Source: Dactylorhiza incarnata (Eukaryota; Streptophyta; Magnoliopsida; Asparagales; Orchidaceae). Taken from it: a stretch of 64,000 nucleotides of DNA. The first letter of the stretch is position 1; each line of letters opens with the position of its first letter. The stretch spans positions 642,001 to 706,000 of the forward strand of contig JAWHQI010000001.1 in assembly GCA_033032865.1 (NCBI GenBank). Reading direction: 5' to 3'. Position numbers and translations under genes: made by a program. Positions 33,013-44,934 of this stretch are shown one piece after another. The notes below the pieces were generated by a model that was not told where the DNA came from, ran no database searches, and saw nothing but the letters and a program-made list of their open reading frames with translations.

Positions 33013-34356
33013 ATCTCATATAACTTGAGTTGGAGGGTGATCCTTTAGGGTCATCCTGTCCCTTGAACTGTTCAGTGGATTCACTTCCTCCTGAACTTCC
33101 TCTTGGTCACTGATTGTGGGAGCATCATTCTCATTCACTAGAGGGACCTTTGTGTCTTGTATAGCTGGTGCTCTAATGTCATCCTCATTTGTAGCAGAGT
33201 CTTCATCTGAATCATTGTCAGCTTTGTGTATGCCTTTTTCCTGGCAATCTTATTGGTGATCCATGATGCTGAGTCTTTCCACTTGATCTGCTAGTTGGTC
33301 TTCTTCCTGCAATATAGTATTGGTGGAAGTTTCCTTCCCCTTAGAGAGCATGTTAGTTTTATCAAATACAACATGCATAGACTCCTCATTTTGAGAGAGC
33401 CCTTATTATAACACATATAGGCCTTGATTAATGAGGAATACCCCAAGAATATCCCATCATGAACCTTCTTGTCAAATTTGACAAGATGACTCTTCCCATT
33501 GTTAAGAATGAAGCAAGTACACTAAAAAAATCCTAAAGTATGTGACTATAGGTGTATTTCCCATCAATAACTCATAGAGGGTCTTCAACATTGTCTTGTG
33601 GATGAGGCTTCTATTCAGGACATAGTTAGCAGTATTCACTGCCTCAACCCAAAAGGACTTTGGCAAAATGGATTCAGCCAATAATGTTCTTCCTGATTCA
33701 ATTAGGGTTCTATTTCTCCTTTCAGCCACCCCATTTTGTTGGGGGTTTTAGGAGCTAAAAAGCTTTTTCTTATTCCCTCATCCTCACAGAATCTACAAAT
33801 TAACTGATTTTCAAACTCAGTACTATGATCACTTATGATCATGGCCACCCGAATATTGAATTCAGATTGAATATGTCTAATGAATCTTGAGAGGATCTTG
33901 AAGGTGTCTAACTTAGCTTTTAGAAAGAACACCCATCTAAATCTAGAAAGTTCATCTACAATGACTAAAGTATAAGACTTTTTTGCTAAGCTTTGAGTGG
34001 AGATAGGACCAAATAGGTCAATGTGCAATAAATATATGATTCTAGGGGAATCATTCTTACCAATTGGTTTGAATGATGACTTGGTTTGCTTTCCTAGTTG
34101 GCAGGCTCTACAAGGATGGTCTTTCTTAAACTTACCAATTAGTAAATCTCTTAATAGGTTAAGCTTGGACAGCTTAGTTATTGTCTTAAAATTTAGGTGA
34201 CCAAGTTTCCTATGCCCAACTCATTATTTTTTAGGTGGGAGTTAAACAAACACACCTCTAACTTAGCATACTCATAGTCTACTACATAGACCTTACCCTT
34301 TCTAAGTCCAGTCAATATAATTTGGTTAGTTGCATAACTAATTATATGACACAGGG
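33013..34356 (-). pseudogene. Element C integrase, broken
   Basis: Reading leftward from 34356: pre-integrase remnant (GKVYVVDYEYAKLE), zinc-binding region (HRKLGHLNF and CRACQLGKQ), catalytic core with HIDLFGPISTQSLAKKSYTL and IISDHSTEFEN (both Asp present), a frameshift at about 33735 in the NGVAERRNRT block (Glu), then AERRNRTLIESGRTLLAES. The C-terminal part is decayed to 33013. Element A is inserted at its upstream end, at 34360. Confidence 0.87.
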
Positions 34357-34524
34357 ACTTTGTTGGGAATATAACCCTCAATGTTCCCTTGATTTGAAGA
34401 AGCTTCACACTCAATGCTAAGTACAAGTTGTATTTGATAAACCCTATTTCATCTCATGTCCATGCAGGGTTAGGTCATTCCAAGGTGTGAAGTAAGTTCA
34501 GTAGGTTTGCTGCCAAAACCACTG

Positions 34525-34720
34525 AGACAACATCTCAGTCTCAATTGAACCGCTGAGACAAGGCCAGGAGCCGCTGAGAAGGTGTCTGGGCTAGCTGAGC
34601 TGCAGATTGAGTAAAACCCCTGAGACAACTGTCTGTCTCAGCGGATCCACTGGGATGGGACAAAAGTAGCTATCGAGACTGGAAGTCGTCTCAGCCCAAC
34701 CGCTGAGACAGATTCAAAAG
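34525..34720. repeat. GCTGAGAC motif array in element A LTR
   Basis: CCGCTGAGACA occurs at about 34551 and 34710, its reverse TGTCTCAGCGG at about 34645, with many partial copies (CATCTCAGTCTCA, GCCGCTGAGAAGG, CCCCTGAGACAAC). The copy in the 3' LTR is at 42060-42255. Confidence 0.8.
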
Positions 34721-34830
34721 TTCTGGCGGGTTTGCTTTTGGCGCAACACACTGTAAAGCAAGATATGATGTTCCAATCTCCTCCATGCTGTGTCAGGAGG
34801 ACATCTGATAGCCGTTGAAGACTGGAGGAG

Positions 34831-34838
34831 TATAAATG
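34831..34838 (+). promoter_or_regulatory. TATA box of element A 5' LTR
   Basis: TATAAATG about 110 bp downstream of the motif array; the 3' LTR has TATAAAAG at 42373-42380. Confidence 0.65.
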
Positions 34839-35576
34839 AATCAATTGGGGCTTGGTAAAAGCTCTCACTCACTGAAGAAGAAAAACTACTGTTCCACTGA
34901 CGGCAGCCAAGAAAGCTTTCATTTTCGGCTTCCTGCTGCAAGGAAAGAAAAGATTGTTCCTCTTGATCAAATCAAGACAGAACAAGTTGATCCCCATTCA
35001 TTCTCTGAAGAAAAGGGTCAGAAGAATCAGAGTTGAGGCCATTGGACTCATCCCAGATTCAATACTGCTACATCAGTTGTTCAGCAACAGAAGACCAAGG
35101 CTTGATCTATTCTACCTTCTGTTGTAATCATCTATTATTACTTATGTAAGAACTTAACAGTTCTGAGATTGTAGGGCATTGCCTGAGGGTGTAGGGCTGT
35201 CTGGCCTGAGTTGTAGAACTGAAAGGCCATCTTGAGTGTAGGATCTTTGTGAGATCTGAAGTAGGGCTGTTGAGCCTGAGGTAGGGTTTGAGAAAACCTG
35301 AGAGATCATGAGGGATCTGTGTTGTAAGCTCTTGGAGCTGAGTTTGGAGGTGTTTGCCTTATCTAACTCATTGTTAGAAAGGTGAAGGGGGAAAGAGGAC
35401 TACTCAAGACACCCTGTCTTGAGGAACCTCTATAAACCATTATGTGTTTTCTGTGTGCTTGATTTATCACTAACCTAAACTCAGAAAACAGCTAGGTTAA
35501 AGCCCCAATTAAAAGAGACTTATTCACCCCCCTCCCCCTCTAGGTGCCTAAGACTACATCCTAACAAACTATCAAG

Positions 35577-35589
35577 TGGTATCAGAGGG
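35577..35589 (+). promoter_or_regulatory. Primer-binding site of element A
   Basis: TGGTATCAGAGGG, two bases after the LTR end, complementary to the 3' end of plant initiator tRNA-Met, as in most plant copia elements. Confidence 0.9.
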
Positions 35590-35654
35590 AGGTTGGTCAG
35601 GAAGGACATAACTGTCTGACCAGATCCTATAAAGGAGTAGTCATATCTGAATCC

Positions 35655-37967
35655 ATGGCCTCCACTGGATTGCAGAAGGAGATGGGATCTATGAAGTTGC
35701 CCATATGCAACAAAGAAAACTTTGGCATATGGAAGCAAAGGGTTAGGTTGTTTATGGAAGCATCAGACCCAAGGATCTACATCACTATGAAGCAAGGGCC
35801 TTTCACTTTTCAAACTGCCTCCACCATAGATCCAACTAGGAGAGTGGTCAAGGCTTTTAATGACTTGACCAAGGATGAACTTGCATTGTTCACTATGGAT
35901 AAAAGAGCCCAAAACATCATTGTCAATGCAATCGATGACTCCACTTTTTAGAAATTGGTGCACTGCACAACAGCCAAGGAAATATGGGATACACTAGTGG
36001 TGTATATGGAAGGGACAACTAAGGTGAGGGATAATAGAAAATCACTCCTCAACCAAGAATATGAAGCTTTCAGGCAGCTGAGCCAGGAAAGCATTTCTAT
36101 TTGCTATGAAAGGTTTTTTAGGATAGTCAATGAACTAAGAACCTATGAAAGAGTGTTCAGTGACTATGAGCTTAATGACAAGTTCCTAAAATCTCTAACC
36201 AGAGACTGGGACACAAAAATATGTGCCATCAGGGAAGTGGCCAAGCTTGGTGAAACTCCTACCCATACACTATTTAGGAAGCCGCTCTCTTATGAAATGT
36301 AGTTATCTGCAAGGAAGGAAGAGGACACTTCAACAAGGGCTCATGCAAGGGAGAGGTCTGTGGCCCTCAAGGCTAACAGATCCAAGAAGAGCAAAGGCGG
36401 GATGGTGTCTCCTCCAAGGAGGACTGCTGAATCTGAGAAATCTGAGAACAACAGCTCAGACAACTCTTCATCCGATGAGGAGTTTGCTGCCTTCTCAAGG
36501 CAGTTCAAGAAAATGATGAGGAGGAAACAGTGGAAGAACAAGCCCTCCTCCTCCTCACATTCCAAAAGGGATCACAACAGATCTGAAAGGCAGCACACCA
36601 AGGGTGACATGTATGAAACTAAATCTAGTAAACATGTTTCAAATAACATAATATGTTATTGCTGTAGTAAGCCTGGACATGTCATTGCTGGCTGTCCAGT
36701 CAAAAGGAAGGAAAAAGGTGATAAGAAACATCACCACCAAAAGGATAGGAAGGGTGAAAAATCCTTCCTAGCAAAGAAAGGAAAGAGTTGGAGTGAATCT
36801 GAATCCCCAACTTCAGATTCAGATGATGAAGAAGAAGCCTACATTGAGCTGTTTGTAGCAAATAGGGATGATGATTTTCCTGCTGCCAAGGTTGGAATCA
36901 GGGCCCCTCTATCACATTTGGACAGTGATATTGAGGAGTATGAGGAGGACAAAGTTCTGTTAGGCCTTATGGCCATCACTGATGAGGAAGCAAGTCAGAA
37001 CAATTCTGATAATGAACATGTATTGATTCATTCCATCTCTTCTTCTGATTATGAGACAAGCCCAGACACTGAACCACCTTCAGCAAATGGTGAAAGTGAT
37101 TCAGAATCTGAGGAAGATGTCAATCAATTGATTGACAGATATGGTGCTCTCTTGGAAGCTCTGAAAAAGAGCAAGAAGCTGGCCAAGAGGCAAGCCCAGG
37201 AAATTGCTTCCCTTAAGATGGCTGAGAAAGAATGCACTGAGTCACCTACCATGGTGGCTCAGATGAGTAGACAAATAAGCCATCTAAAGGGGATAACAAT
37301 TGTGCATTTGAGCACCATATCCCAAAAGAACAATGTCATCAAGGACCTTGAGTTGAAGCTTGTAAAAGAAAAGAGCCTAGTGGCTCAATTCTCTAAGCTC
37401 AAATCCGTGCTTCCTATTATTGACACATTTTCCTCTCAAACAAATAGGAGAGGACTATGGTTAAATAAAATTGAAGTAGGAGAAGGAAGTGGAGAAAATA
37501 GCAAGGACAAGGCTAAGCCTCATACCACCTTTCATAAGGTGTTACTTCCTTCTAACAGGTATGATCATGACAGTATTTATGATCACTGGAAGAATGGAAG
37601 CTCCTATTGGAAGGAAAACACTCCTTCCCATAATGGAAGAAAGGGCATGGGAATAAGTGTCATGAAGGCTCCCCATGAATAAATTCAAATGGCCCAACCT
37701 GGACCATATGTATTTGGTACTTCAGCCCCATCATTCAAGAGTAAGGAAGCTAGCTCTTCCAAGTTCTGTCCAGCAAAGAACATGTCTGCTGTCAAACCTG
37801 TAGACAAGTCTTGTTGCTTAGTGTCTGATTCCATCCAATCTTGCCTGGCTCCCAAACCAAAGCAAGCTGATGCCATTAAGACAAAGGGTGCCAAGACTAT
37901 ACAGAGGTTAACATACAACCAGATCATTGCTGAAAGGATTAAAAAAATGATATGTCTCCCCTCCTGA
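35655..37967 (+). pseudogene. Element A gag, three in-frame stops
   Basis: ATG at 35655 opens MASTGLQKEMGSMKLPICNK; one frame then runs to 37967 with stops at 35949-35951, 36300-36302 and 37680-37682. The first third is a copia gag N-terminal domain (NFGIWKQRVRLFMEASDPR, then CTTAKEIWDTLVVYMEG). A Ser/Glu-rich stretch follows, then the zinc knuckle CYCCSKPGHVIAGC at about 36658-36699. The long part behind the knuckle is acidic and then forms coiled coil (SKKLAKRQAQEIASLKMAEK). This long C-terminal extension is typical of SIRE-type gag. Gag builds the particle that packages element RNA. Confidence 0.85.
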
Positions 37968-38016
37968 ACATAAGTATATTAATGTTATTTCCTCAAGAGG
38001 TATTCAAAAGAGGAGA

Positions 38017-38340
38017 TACAATATTCATGAATGTTGGTACTATGGTAAGGTGGGACACTTTGCCATAGATTGTTAGCACAATCCCAATGTGCCAAGTGCA
38101 AAGAAGAGCCTTCCTGCAAAGAGTGTTGCAGGTGTAAGGCAAGTTTATCATGCCAAGGACCTAGGACCCAAAATCATTTGTGCTCCTAAGGGTAACTAAA
38201 TTCCTTCTTGCAGGTTAGTTCAAGTACTAATCTTACACAAATATGGTACTTAGACAGTGGGTGCTCAAGGCACATGACAGGTACCGGAAGCCTTCTATAG
38301 GACTACACAGCTGTGAAGAATAGGACCTAAAGTCATCTTT
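38017..38340 (+). pseudogene. Element A second zinc knuckle and protease start
   Basis: CWYYGKVGHFAIDC (about 38032-38073) is a decayed CCHC knuckle (second Cys changed to Tyr) in frame 1, directly followed by a stop. About 170 bp on, WYLDSGCSRHMTG (38244-38282) is the copia protease active-site block with an intact DSG. Downstream protease sequence is frameshifted. Confidence 0.75.
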
Positions 38341-38376
38341 AGTGGATCTGAAAAGGGAATCACCAAAGGATATGGT

Positions 38377-38805
38377 ATGATCTCCAATGTCATAGTGTCA
38401 ATCACAAGGGTAGCTTATGTTGAAGGGTTGCAACACAACCTGGTAAACATAAGTCAACTACGTGATTTAGGCCATGTCATTGAATTCCACAATGACAAGT
38501 GCTTGATCAAAAAGTCTAATGACTTAGATACCATTCTCTCAGGCACTAGGAGTGGGAATGTTTATTGTTTAGATTTTATATGCAATAATTCCTTATCATC
38601 TGTTTGTCTTGTGGATAATGAAAGTAAGCTTGATACAATCATACTAGACCTTGAAAGAAGAATTTCAAATAACATTGATGACTCCCCATCTATCTGGGAT
38701 TTACCTCAACAAGGACAATGTGGTGCCCCATCTGAGGGGAGAAGCAAAAAGAGCCACCAACTGGTATTGGTGATGTTCTTGGCAAGGCCAACTAACCATC
38801 TTTAG
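38377..38805 (+). pseudogene. Element A pre-integrase domain remnant
   Basis: A 142-codon frame reads VSITRVAYVEGLQHNLVNIS, then LRDLGHVIEFHNDKCLI and a TRSGNVYCLDF ending, the usual copia pre-integrase region. Where the zinc-binding integrase part should follow, the homology ends at about 38630. No integrase, RT or RNase H sequence exists between here and the 3' LTR. Confidence 0.75.
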
Positions 38806-38838
38806 TATACCTAAGACATTAAATCTATCTCCAAATCA

Positions 38839-40478
38839 TTGTCCCAGATTTCCTGGACTCATCAGATCAAGATGGTCTATCTGAGGGGGGAGGAACCAGA
38901 AAATGCTGATATTGATGATGAGGATAATGATGGAATCCACCCTGATCACATTAATGTTATTGCATCCCTTGTTGAAAAGATGGATGATCCTGACCAAAGG
39001 GACAACATACATCCAGATCAGGTGATGCCTGCAGCTGAAGTGCACATCATACCTCAAGTGGTCCCTCCTCCAAGTCCAAAAAGGCACCCAGTCACAATTA
39101 TTACTGATCAGCAAACCTCAACCTCCACTTCCTCCCAATCTAATGAGAGCATTCTAAATGCTATTCAGATTATGTTAGAGACTCATCTAACATTTATGAA
39201 GAACTATGTAGACCAGTCAGTTTCAACAGTCAAAACATATATTGATCAGTCCATCCTAAATGTGAAAATTGAAGTAATGGCTGAGGTCAAAGAGATCAAG
39301 GAAGACACTGGAATCTTAAACAAACAAATGTCAAAATGGTTTGATCTGGCAGAAAAGACAGTGATCTCTCAGAACACCATTCTCAGATCAATGGACGAAC
39401 ACCTCCAACTCTCTGAACAGGATATGACATATGTCAAAAGGTATGCCAGCAAGATAGATGAGGTGATAGAAAAATCCTCAAATCACATCCAAGAATATGT
39501 ATACTCCACTGCTTTGCAGTTGAATGAGGAAGATGACAGGAACAAGGAAGAGCTGAAATCAGATATTGCTAATGTTTTCCAATCCATTGCTGACACAGTC
39601 ACTGCTACACAACTAAACGTTGAGGTAATCAGACTAAAAATGAGCTCCAAGATAATTTTGAGAATGTGTTCCAAACCTTATCTGGCACAATCACAACAGC
39701 TAAACAAGATCTACATCAACAAGTGTTTGAAGAAGCCAGAAAGGGGTAGGATACAAATGCACTCATAAATTCCGATCTAACTCTCAAGGTACTACAAGGT
39801 ACAAGGTTTGCCCTAAACCTTCCTCTACTGGATATAAATAGAGCAGAATATTGAGACTTCCCCAATCAAGAAGCCATTGCCCAAAATGAGAGACTGAAAA
39901 AGAGAAGAGAAAGGGAAAAGGTATTGCTGGCTGAAGAATACAAGGCTAAGCAAAGGGATGTGCAGAATAGAGATCATGACTATGAGAATTGGAGTGATGA
40001 CTCCAAAGAAATAATATTAAATGCCTTGGTAAGCCATGGACAAATCTGCAAAGATATTGATAAGATTTATCCATCTGAAGAATGGATAAAACACTTAGAA
40101 AGAAACATTAAGAGAGATAGGACATTCAAAGAAAATTTGGTAAGAAAGGACAACCCAAGAAGGATGCCTTCTAAATATATCCCAAAGCCATATCTATATT
40201 TCAAAAGATAAGAGAACAAAAGAAAAATAGCTGAAATTGAGGCTGCTAATGCAGTAAAAGACAGCCACCAATCTTCCTGAAAACATGGATGTGAATGCTG
40301 AAGAGAAGGAGACTCCAACACAGGAAGATGAAGTGGTTACTGAAAATACGACTGCTAAAGATAAGGAGATTCCATCACAGGAAAATGAAGTGGCTGCTGA
40401 AAGTGTGGTTGTTGCAGCAGACCAAGAGGCCTCAGCAAAAGGAAAAGAAGTGGTTGCTGACATTGCTGAATGCTATAC
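38839..40478 (+). pseudogene. Coiled-coil extra ORF of element A
   Basis: Frame 38839-39768 (309 codons) begins acidic, passes through a Pro/Ser region, and from about residue 95 shows long heptad stretches (QIMLETHLTFMKNYVDQSVS, VMAEVKEIKEDTGILNKQMS). After a stop and frame changes, 39924-40211 and 40285-40478 continue with charged repeats (ENTTAKDKEIPSQENEVAAE). A solo LTR is inserted at 40478/40479; behind it, from 41520, a few codons remain including a basic KKRKV tail that resembles a nuclear localisation signal. No membrane segment or signal peptide. It corresponds in position to the envelope-like ORF of SIRE elements. Function unknown. Confidence 0.6.
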
Positions 40479-41514
40479 TGTTGGGTTTTCTATATACCAT
40501 TCATAATGATAAAAGCACATCAAATGTGTGCAGTGGAAGAAATAACAAGAACAACCCAAAGAGTAAGGATCTTGCGGATTTCATGAATCAAGAGATTAGG
40601 AAAGCAAAATGCGATATACCTTTTCAGGATTGAGTCAATACTCAACCAAGATGCTCCAAGAAGAAATCTGGTAGACGAACTTCAAGTTCCAAGGTCTGAA
40701 ATGGATCAGCCCCTCTACAGAGATCCACACAAGGAAGGAGAACCCCAATGCCTTGTCGTACAAGGAATGGGTCGGAGAAGAAAATCCCTCTGCATCCCCA
40801 CGAACTGCTAGGTCCGTTGAAGGGGAGGCGGCGACGGTCGGCGAACGATGAGGTCGGCGGACGGGGCGAGAGGGATCGGAACACTTCCGACGTTTCGGCC
40901 CTTCTAAAATCGCGAAAAAGGATCGATATGCAGAAGACCTAATCTCGTCTCTTTTATACGCAAGGCATAAAATAGGTTATCCGCAGACCCGGGAAAAACA
41001 GAACAATTCCGCCTGGATTTAAATTCGTCGAATATGATATAATTCGTCTAAACACTTTCGACGAATCATCATATTTTCGTCGAAACACTTTCGACGAATT
41101 CGACGATACAATTTCGACTAAACGCTTTCGACGAATTTGTATCTTATTCATCAAAACAATTTCGACGAACTTGAATAGACGAATTGACATACTTCGTCTA
41201 AACTATTTCAACGAATTTGTCAAGTATAAATCCATTCGTCGATACCCTTTCGATGAATTTGCTAAGTCCTATAGAATTCATTGAAACCATTTTGACGATT
41301 CTTCAATAGTACTTATTTCCCGTTTGAGATATTCTCAATTTAATTCTGAACAGTCATAGGATTGGTCCTCCACTCATATCCAATATGAGTAAGGCCAACA
41401 CAATCATTTCTCCAACTTCTCCAACGCTTTTATGTGCGACCCTATAGACTCATATTGCGTTGGCAGTAAGACTAACTGCTTGATTGCTTTGAGATCACCT
41501 CGAAAACTCCAACA
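40479..41514 (-). mobile_element. Solo LTR of a further copia family inside element A
   Basis: The plus strand starts TGTTGGGTTTTC and ends AAAACTCCAACA; 1036 bp. Flanks are TATAC (40474-40478) and TCTAC (41515-41519), a 5-bp duplication with one change. Orientation is inferred from the TATA box TATAAAAG on the minus strand (40951-40958) and an array of TTCGTCGAAA and TTTCGACGAA words (41023-41260) on its upstream side. The GC-rich part at 40640-40900 would be the transcribed leader; frames there are not genes. Confidence 0.78.
40951..40958 (-). promoter_or_regulatory. TATA box of the solo LTR in element A
   Basis: TATAAAAG on the minus strand, about 65 bp from the TTCGTCGAAA array. Confidence 0.65.
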
Positions 41515-41888
41515 TCTACTTCTTCTAAGAAGAGGAAAGTTTAAATGAATGTATTTGAGTGTTATGGTCTTCTAAGTGTATATTGAACAATGTCTCATTT
41601 TCTAATATGAAATGCAAATGAATGAATTGTTGAACTGATTACTTTTTTTCCTAAGCTAATATGATCCATAGCTTAATTTCACCATGTGTTATTGCTTAAA
41701 TTATTTGTGATGCATTGACATGATTATCTAATCATATTGTAGGGTTGATAAACTCTGTGGTAATATGACTGTCATAAACATTATCTGTTATAATATTTTT
41801 GATGTCATGATGAACTCCTTGTAGTGAAGCTACATGTCAAGAATTTATGTGTAATGTACCTTAGCATTAAGGGTGTTCTGCCTTCTTC

Positions 41889-41902
41889 AAATAGGGGGAA
41901 AT
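41889..41902 (+). promoter_or_regulatory. Polypurine tract of element A
   Basis: AAATAGGGGGAAA immediately ahead of the LTR start TGTTGGGAAT. Confidence 0.85.
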
Positions 41903-43122
41903 TGTTGGGAATATGACCCTCAATGTTCCTTTGATTTTAAGAAGCTTCACACTCAATGCTAAGTACAAGTTGTATTTGATAAACCCTATTTGATCTCATG
42001 TCCATGCAGGGTTAGGTCATTCTAAGATGTGAAGTAAGTTCAGTAGGTTTGCTGGCAAAAACGCTAAGACAAGCTCTCAGTCTCAGCTGAACCGCTGAGA
42101 CAAGGCCAGGAGACGCTGAGAAGGTGTCTGGGCTAGCTGAGCTGCATATAGAGGAAAACTGCTGAGTCAACTGTCTGTCTCAGCGGATCCGCTGGGACCG
42201 GACAAAAGTAGTCGTTGAGATTGGAAGACGTCTCAGCCCAACCGCTGAGACAGATTCAAAAGTTCTGGTGGGTTTGCTTTTGGCGCAACACGCTGTAAAG
42301 CAAGATTGGATGCTCCAATCTCCTCCATGCCATGTCAGGAGGACATCTAATAGCCGTTGAAGACTGGAGGAGTATAAAAGAATCAATCAGGGCTTGGTAA
42401 AAGCTCTCACTCACTGAAGAAGAAAAACTACTGTTCCATTGATGGTAGACAAGAAAGCTTTCATTTCCTGCTTCCTGAAGCTGCAAGGAAAGAAAAGATT
42501 GTTCCTCTTGATCAAATCAAGACAGAACAAGTTGATCCCCATTCATTCTCTGAAGAACAGGATCAGAATAATCAGAGCTGAGGCCATTGGACTCATCCCA
42601 GATTCAAGACTGCTACAACAGTTGTTCAGCAACAGAAGACCAAGGCTTGATCTATTCTACCTTATGTTGTAATCATCTATTATTACTTCTGTAGGAACTT
42701 AACAGTTTTGAGATTGTAGGACATCTTTGCCTGAGGGTGTAGGGTTGTTTGGCTTGAGTAGTAAAGCTGAGAGGTCAGCTTGAGTGTAGGATCTTTGTGA
42801 GATCTGAGGTAGGGATGTTGAGCCTGAGGCAGGGTTTGGGAAAACCTGAGTGATCCTGAGGGATCTGTGTTGTAAGCTCTTAGAGCTGAGTTTGGATGTG
42901 TTGGCCTTATCTAACTCATTGTTAGAAAGGTGAAGGGGAAAAGAGGACTACTCAAGACACCCTGTCTTGAGGAACCTCTATAAACCATTGTGTGTTTTTT
43001 GTGTGCTTGATTTATCACTAACCAAAACTTAGAAAACAGCTAGGTTAAAGCTCAAATTAAAAGAGACCTATGCACCCCCCCCCCCCTCTAGGTGACTAAG
43101 ACTACATCCTAACAAACAATCA
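41903..43122 (+). mobile_element. Element A 3' LTR
   Basis: Same ends as the 5' LTR (TGTTGGGAATATGACCC to AAACAATCA), 1220 bp, followed by GACTT (43123-43127). It repeats the GCTGAGAC array (42060-42255), a TATA box (42373-42380) and a C-run plus TCTAGGTG block (43075-43093). Confidence 0.92.
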
Positions 43123-43127
43123 GACTT

Positions 43128-43745
43128 AGTGAATGCAACTTTGTATTCAACATCACATAGCTAACTAATACTAATTAGATTATATTGAAGTCCTTGAACA
43201 TAAGCTACCTTAGAGAAGGAGATTTCCCCAATCCTGAGCACACCATATCCTTTGGTTTGACCAGAATGAGAATTTACAAAAATTACCTTAGGGCCTTCCT
43301 TGGCCTTGTAGTTTTTTAGCAATTCTTTTGCTCCAGTCATATGCATAGAGCATCCACTTTCCAGATATCACTACTTGTTTGTGGTAGAATAGTCTCATCT
43401 CTGCACATGAAATTAAACATTAGTATAGACCCTCTCTTGATGGGGTCTCTTTCTTCTATCATCATATGGAGTTATGAAAGAGTAGGTTGGTCTTTCAGTA
43501 TACCCCTTAGGTGAAGAAGTGCTGGTTTATTATGCCAGTGATGTTTGGCCTTGTGCCCAAATTTAGAGCAACACAAGCATATAGAGCCGTAAATAGGAAT
43601 AAAAGAAAGAGATCTAGATAATTGAAAATTTCTTGCTGGAAGCATGCGTCGAGAAGAAATCGATGCATCTTTAGAGTTGCGTCGAGTGTAATTTGACGTG
43701 TCTGTATAGTTACGTCAATAATAATTCGATGCAGAGTATTGGTTG
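43128..43745 (-). pseudogene. Element C protease and gag knuckle, separated from its pol by element A
   Basis: The minus-strand frame 43346-43161 holds SGCSMHMTGAKELLKNYKAK and KVAYVQGLQYNLISIS, the copia protease active site (DSG changed to ESG) and the start of the pre-integrase region, directly continuous with 34356 if A is removed. At about 43600-43560 a decayed knuckle CLCCSKFGHKAKHH can be read. Between 43640 and 43735 the gag carries CpG words of the element C LTR array. Element B starts at 43746. Confidence 0.78.
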
Positions 43746-43974
43746 TGGTTGGAACAGTGCCCAACATTGTTCCTGATTTGAAGAAGTGCTCAGCTCAATG
43801 ATAAGTGCAAGTTGTATTTAATGTCATATCTAGTTCACGTTTGCAGAAGTCGACAATATGTCAAGTACTTTAGTTATTTCACTAAGTACAATATCGTTGA
43901 GAAGAATAGGAGATGTCATCGACAAAGTATGATTGTCATCATGATGATGAGCAAAGAAAAAGCTGAGACTTGGC

Positions 43975-44260
43975 GAGTTCATCGAACGCAGAATGCTGTT
44001 CGTCGAACGCAGAATGTTGTTCGTCGAACGAAGAATGAAGTTCGTCGAACGCAAAGACAGGAAAGAAGCAAACGCTGAGACTTGGCGAGTTCGTCGAACG
44101 CAGAATGTTGTTCGTCAAACCAAGAATGAAGTTCGTCGAACGGAGAACGAGTTCCTCATCGAACGAAGAATGAAGTTCGTCGAACGCAGAACGAGTTCCT
44201 CATCGAACGAAGAATGAAGTTCGTCGAACGTAGAATGCTATTTGTCGAACGCAGAATGAA
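43975..44260. repeat. TTCGTCGAACG array in element B LTR
   Basis: About twelve copies of TTCGTCGAACG followed by CAGAATG or AAGAATGAA, at spacings of 20-30 bp. The 3' LTR copy is at 50695-50955. The same core also fills the LTRs of LARD1 and the solo LTRs at 10830 and 40479, though the surrounding sequence differs. Confidence 0.85.
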
Positions 44261-44926
44261 GTTTGTCAAACGCAGAGAAGATATGAAGATATCAAAGGAA
44301 GAAATGTCATCGAGAAGATGCAGTATCGTCGACATCATCAAAGAAGCCGTGTCATCGAGAAGATGTAGTATCGTCGACATCATCAAAGAAGCCGTGTCGT
44401 CGGAAAGGCTAAGTGAGACTGATGCCTATGACATCGTCGTAAAGAAGGCGTGACATCGAGAAGACTGAAGAAGGTCAGCTGAAGGCAAGAAGTTGCTAAA
44501 GCAGAGTCTGTCGACATGATATCGCTCATGTCATCGAAAGAACAAACTGATTACGATGACAGACTTCAAGAAAGAAGATCACGACGACGCAGTCAGAGAT
44601 TACATATCGTTGTATATGCAGAAATGCCAAAATATCTCGTATCGTCGAGATATCAATGTCAGAGGCAGAAGCTAGAAGACTTGAAGATCCACCAAGGCCT
44701 GAGGCATCGACAAAGTCCCGTCGTCGAGATATTATCCATATCGTCATAATGCTGTCAGTATCGGCATGAAGCTGGAAATATCGTCGAGATGGAATTCAAA
44801 TGTTGCGGACGCGCTGTCAGCATTTAATGCCGCCGTCTGATTGTCAAATCAGCGCGTGCTCTTAAGGAATGGGGCGTATGACACTTAAGGAACTTTTTCA
44901 AAAGTCCGTTGGGAGCCTCGCAGTCT

Positions 44927-44934
44927 TATAAAAG
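44927..44934 (+). promoter_or_regulatory. TATA box of element B LTR
   Basis: TATAAAAG downstream of the CpG motif arrays. Confidence 0.7.

Larger units (their letters stand above)
34361..35574 (+). mobile_element. Element A 5' LTR (copia, SIRE-like)
   Basis: Begins TGTTGGGAATATAACCC and ends AAACTATCA; 1214 bp. Preceded by GACTT (34356-34360), repeated after the 3' LTR at 43123-43127, which proves one insertion event for the whole 34361-43122 unit. It contains an array of CCGCTGAGACA and TGTCTCAGCGG words (34525-34720), a TATA box (34831-34838) and the conserved ATTCAC-C(n)-TCTAGGTG block near its 3' end. It differs from the 3' LTR at several visible positions, so it is not recent. Confidence 0.92.

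Noticed and set aside
35577..35589. tRNA-like TGGTATCAGAGGG sequences (also 45859 and 58697) as tRNA genes
   Set aside because: They are short primer-binding sites next to LTR ends; no cloverleaf sequence surrounds them.
38839..39768. Envelope glycoprotein in element A
   Set aside because: The ORF is in the position called envelope-like in SIRE elements, but there is no signal peptide, membrane helix or Cys-rich surface domain; it is acidic and coiled coil.
40642..40884. 80-codon minus-strand frame in a GC-rich stretch
   Set aside because: It lies in the transcribed leader of a solo LTR and shows no domain; the GC-rich codons are chance.
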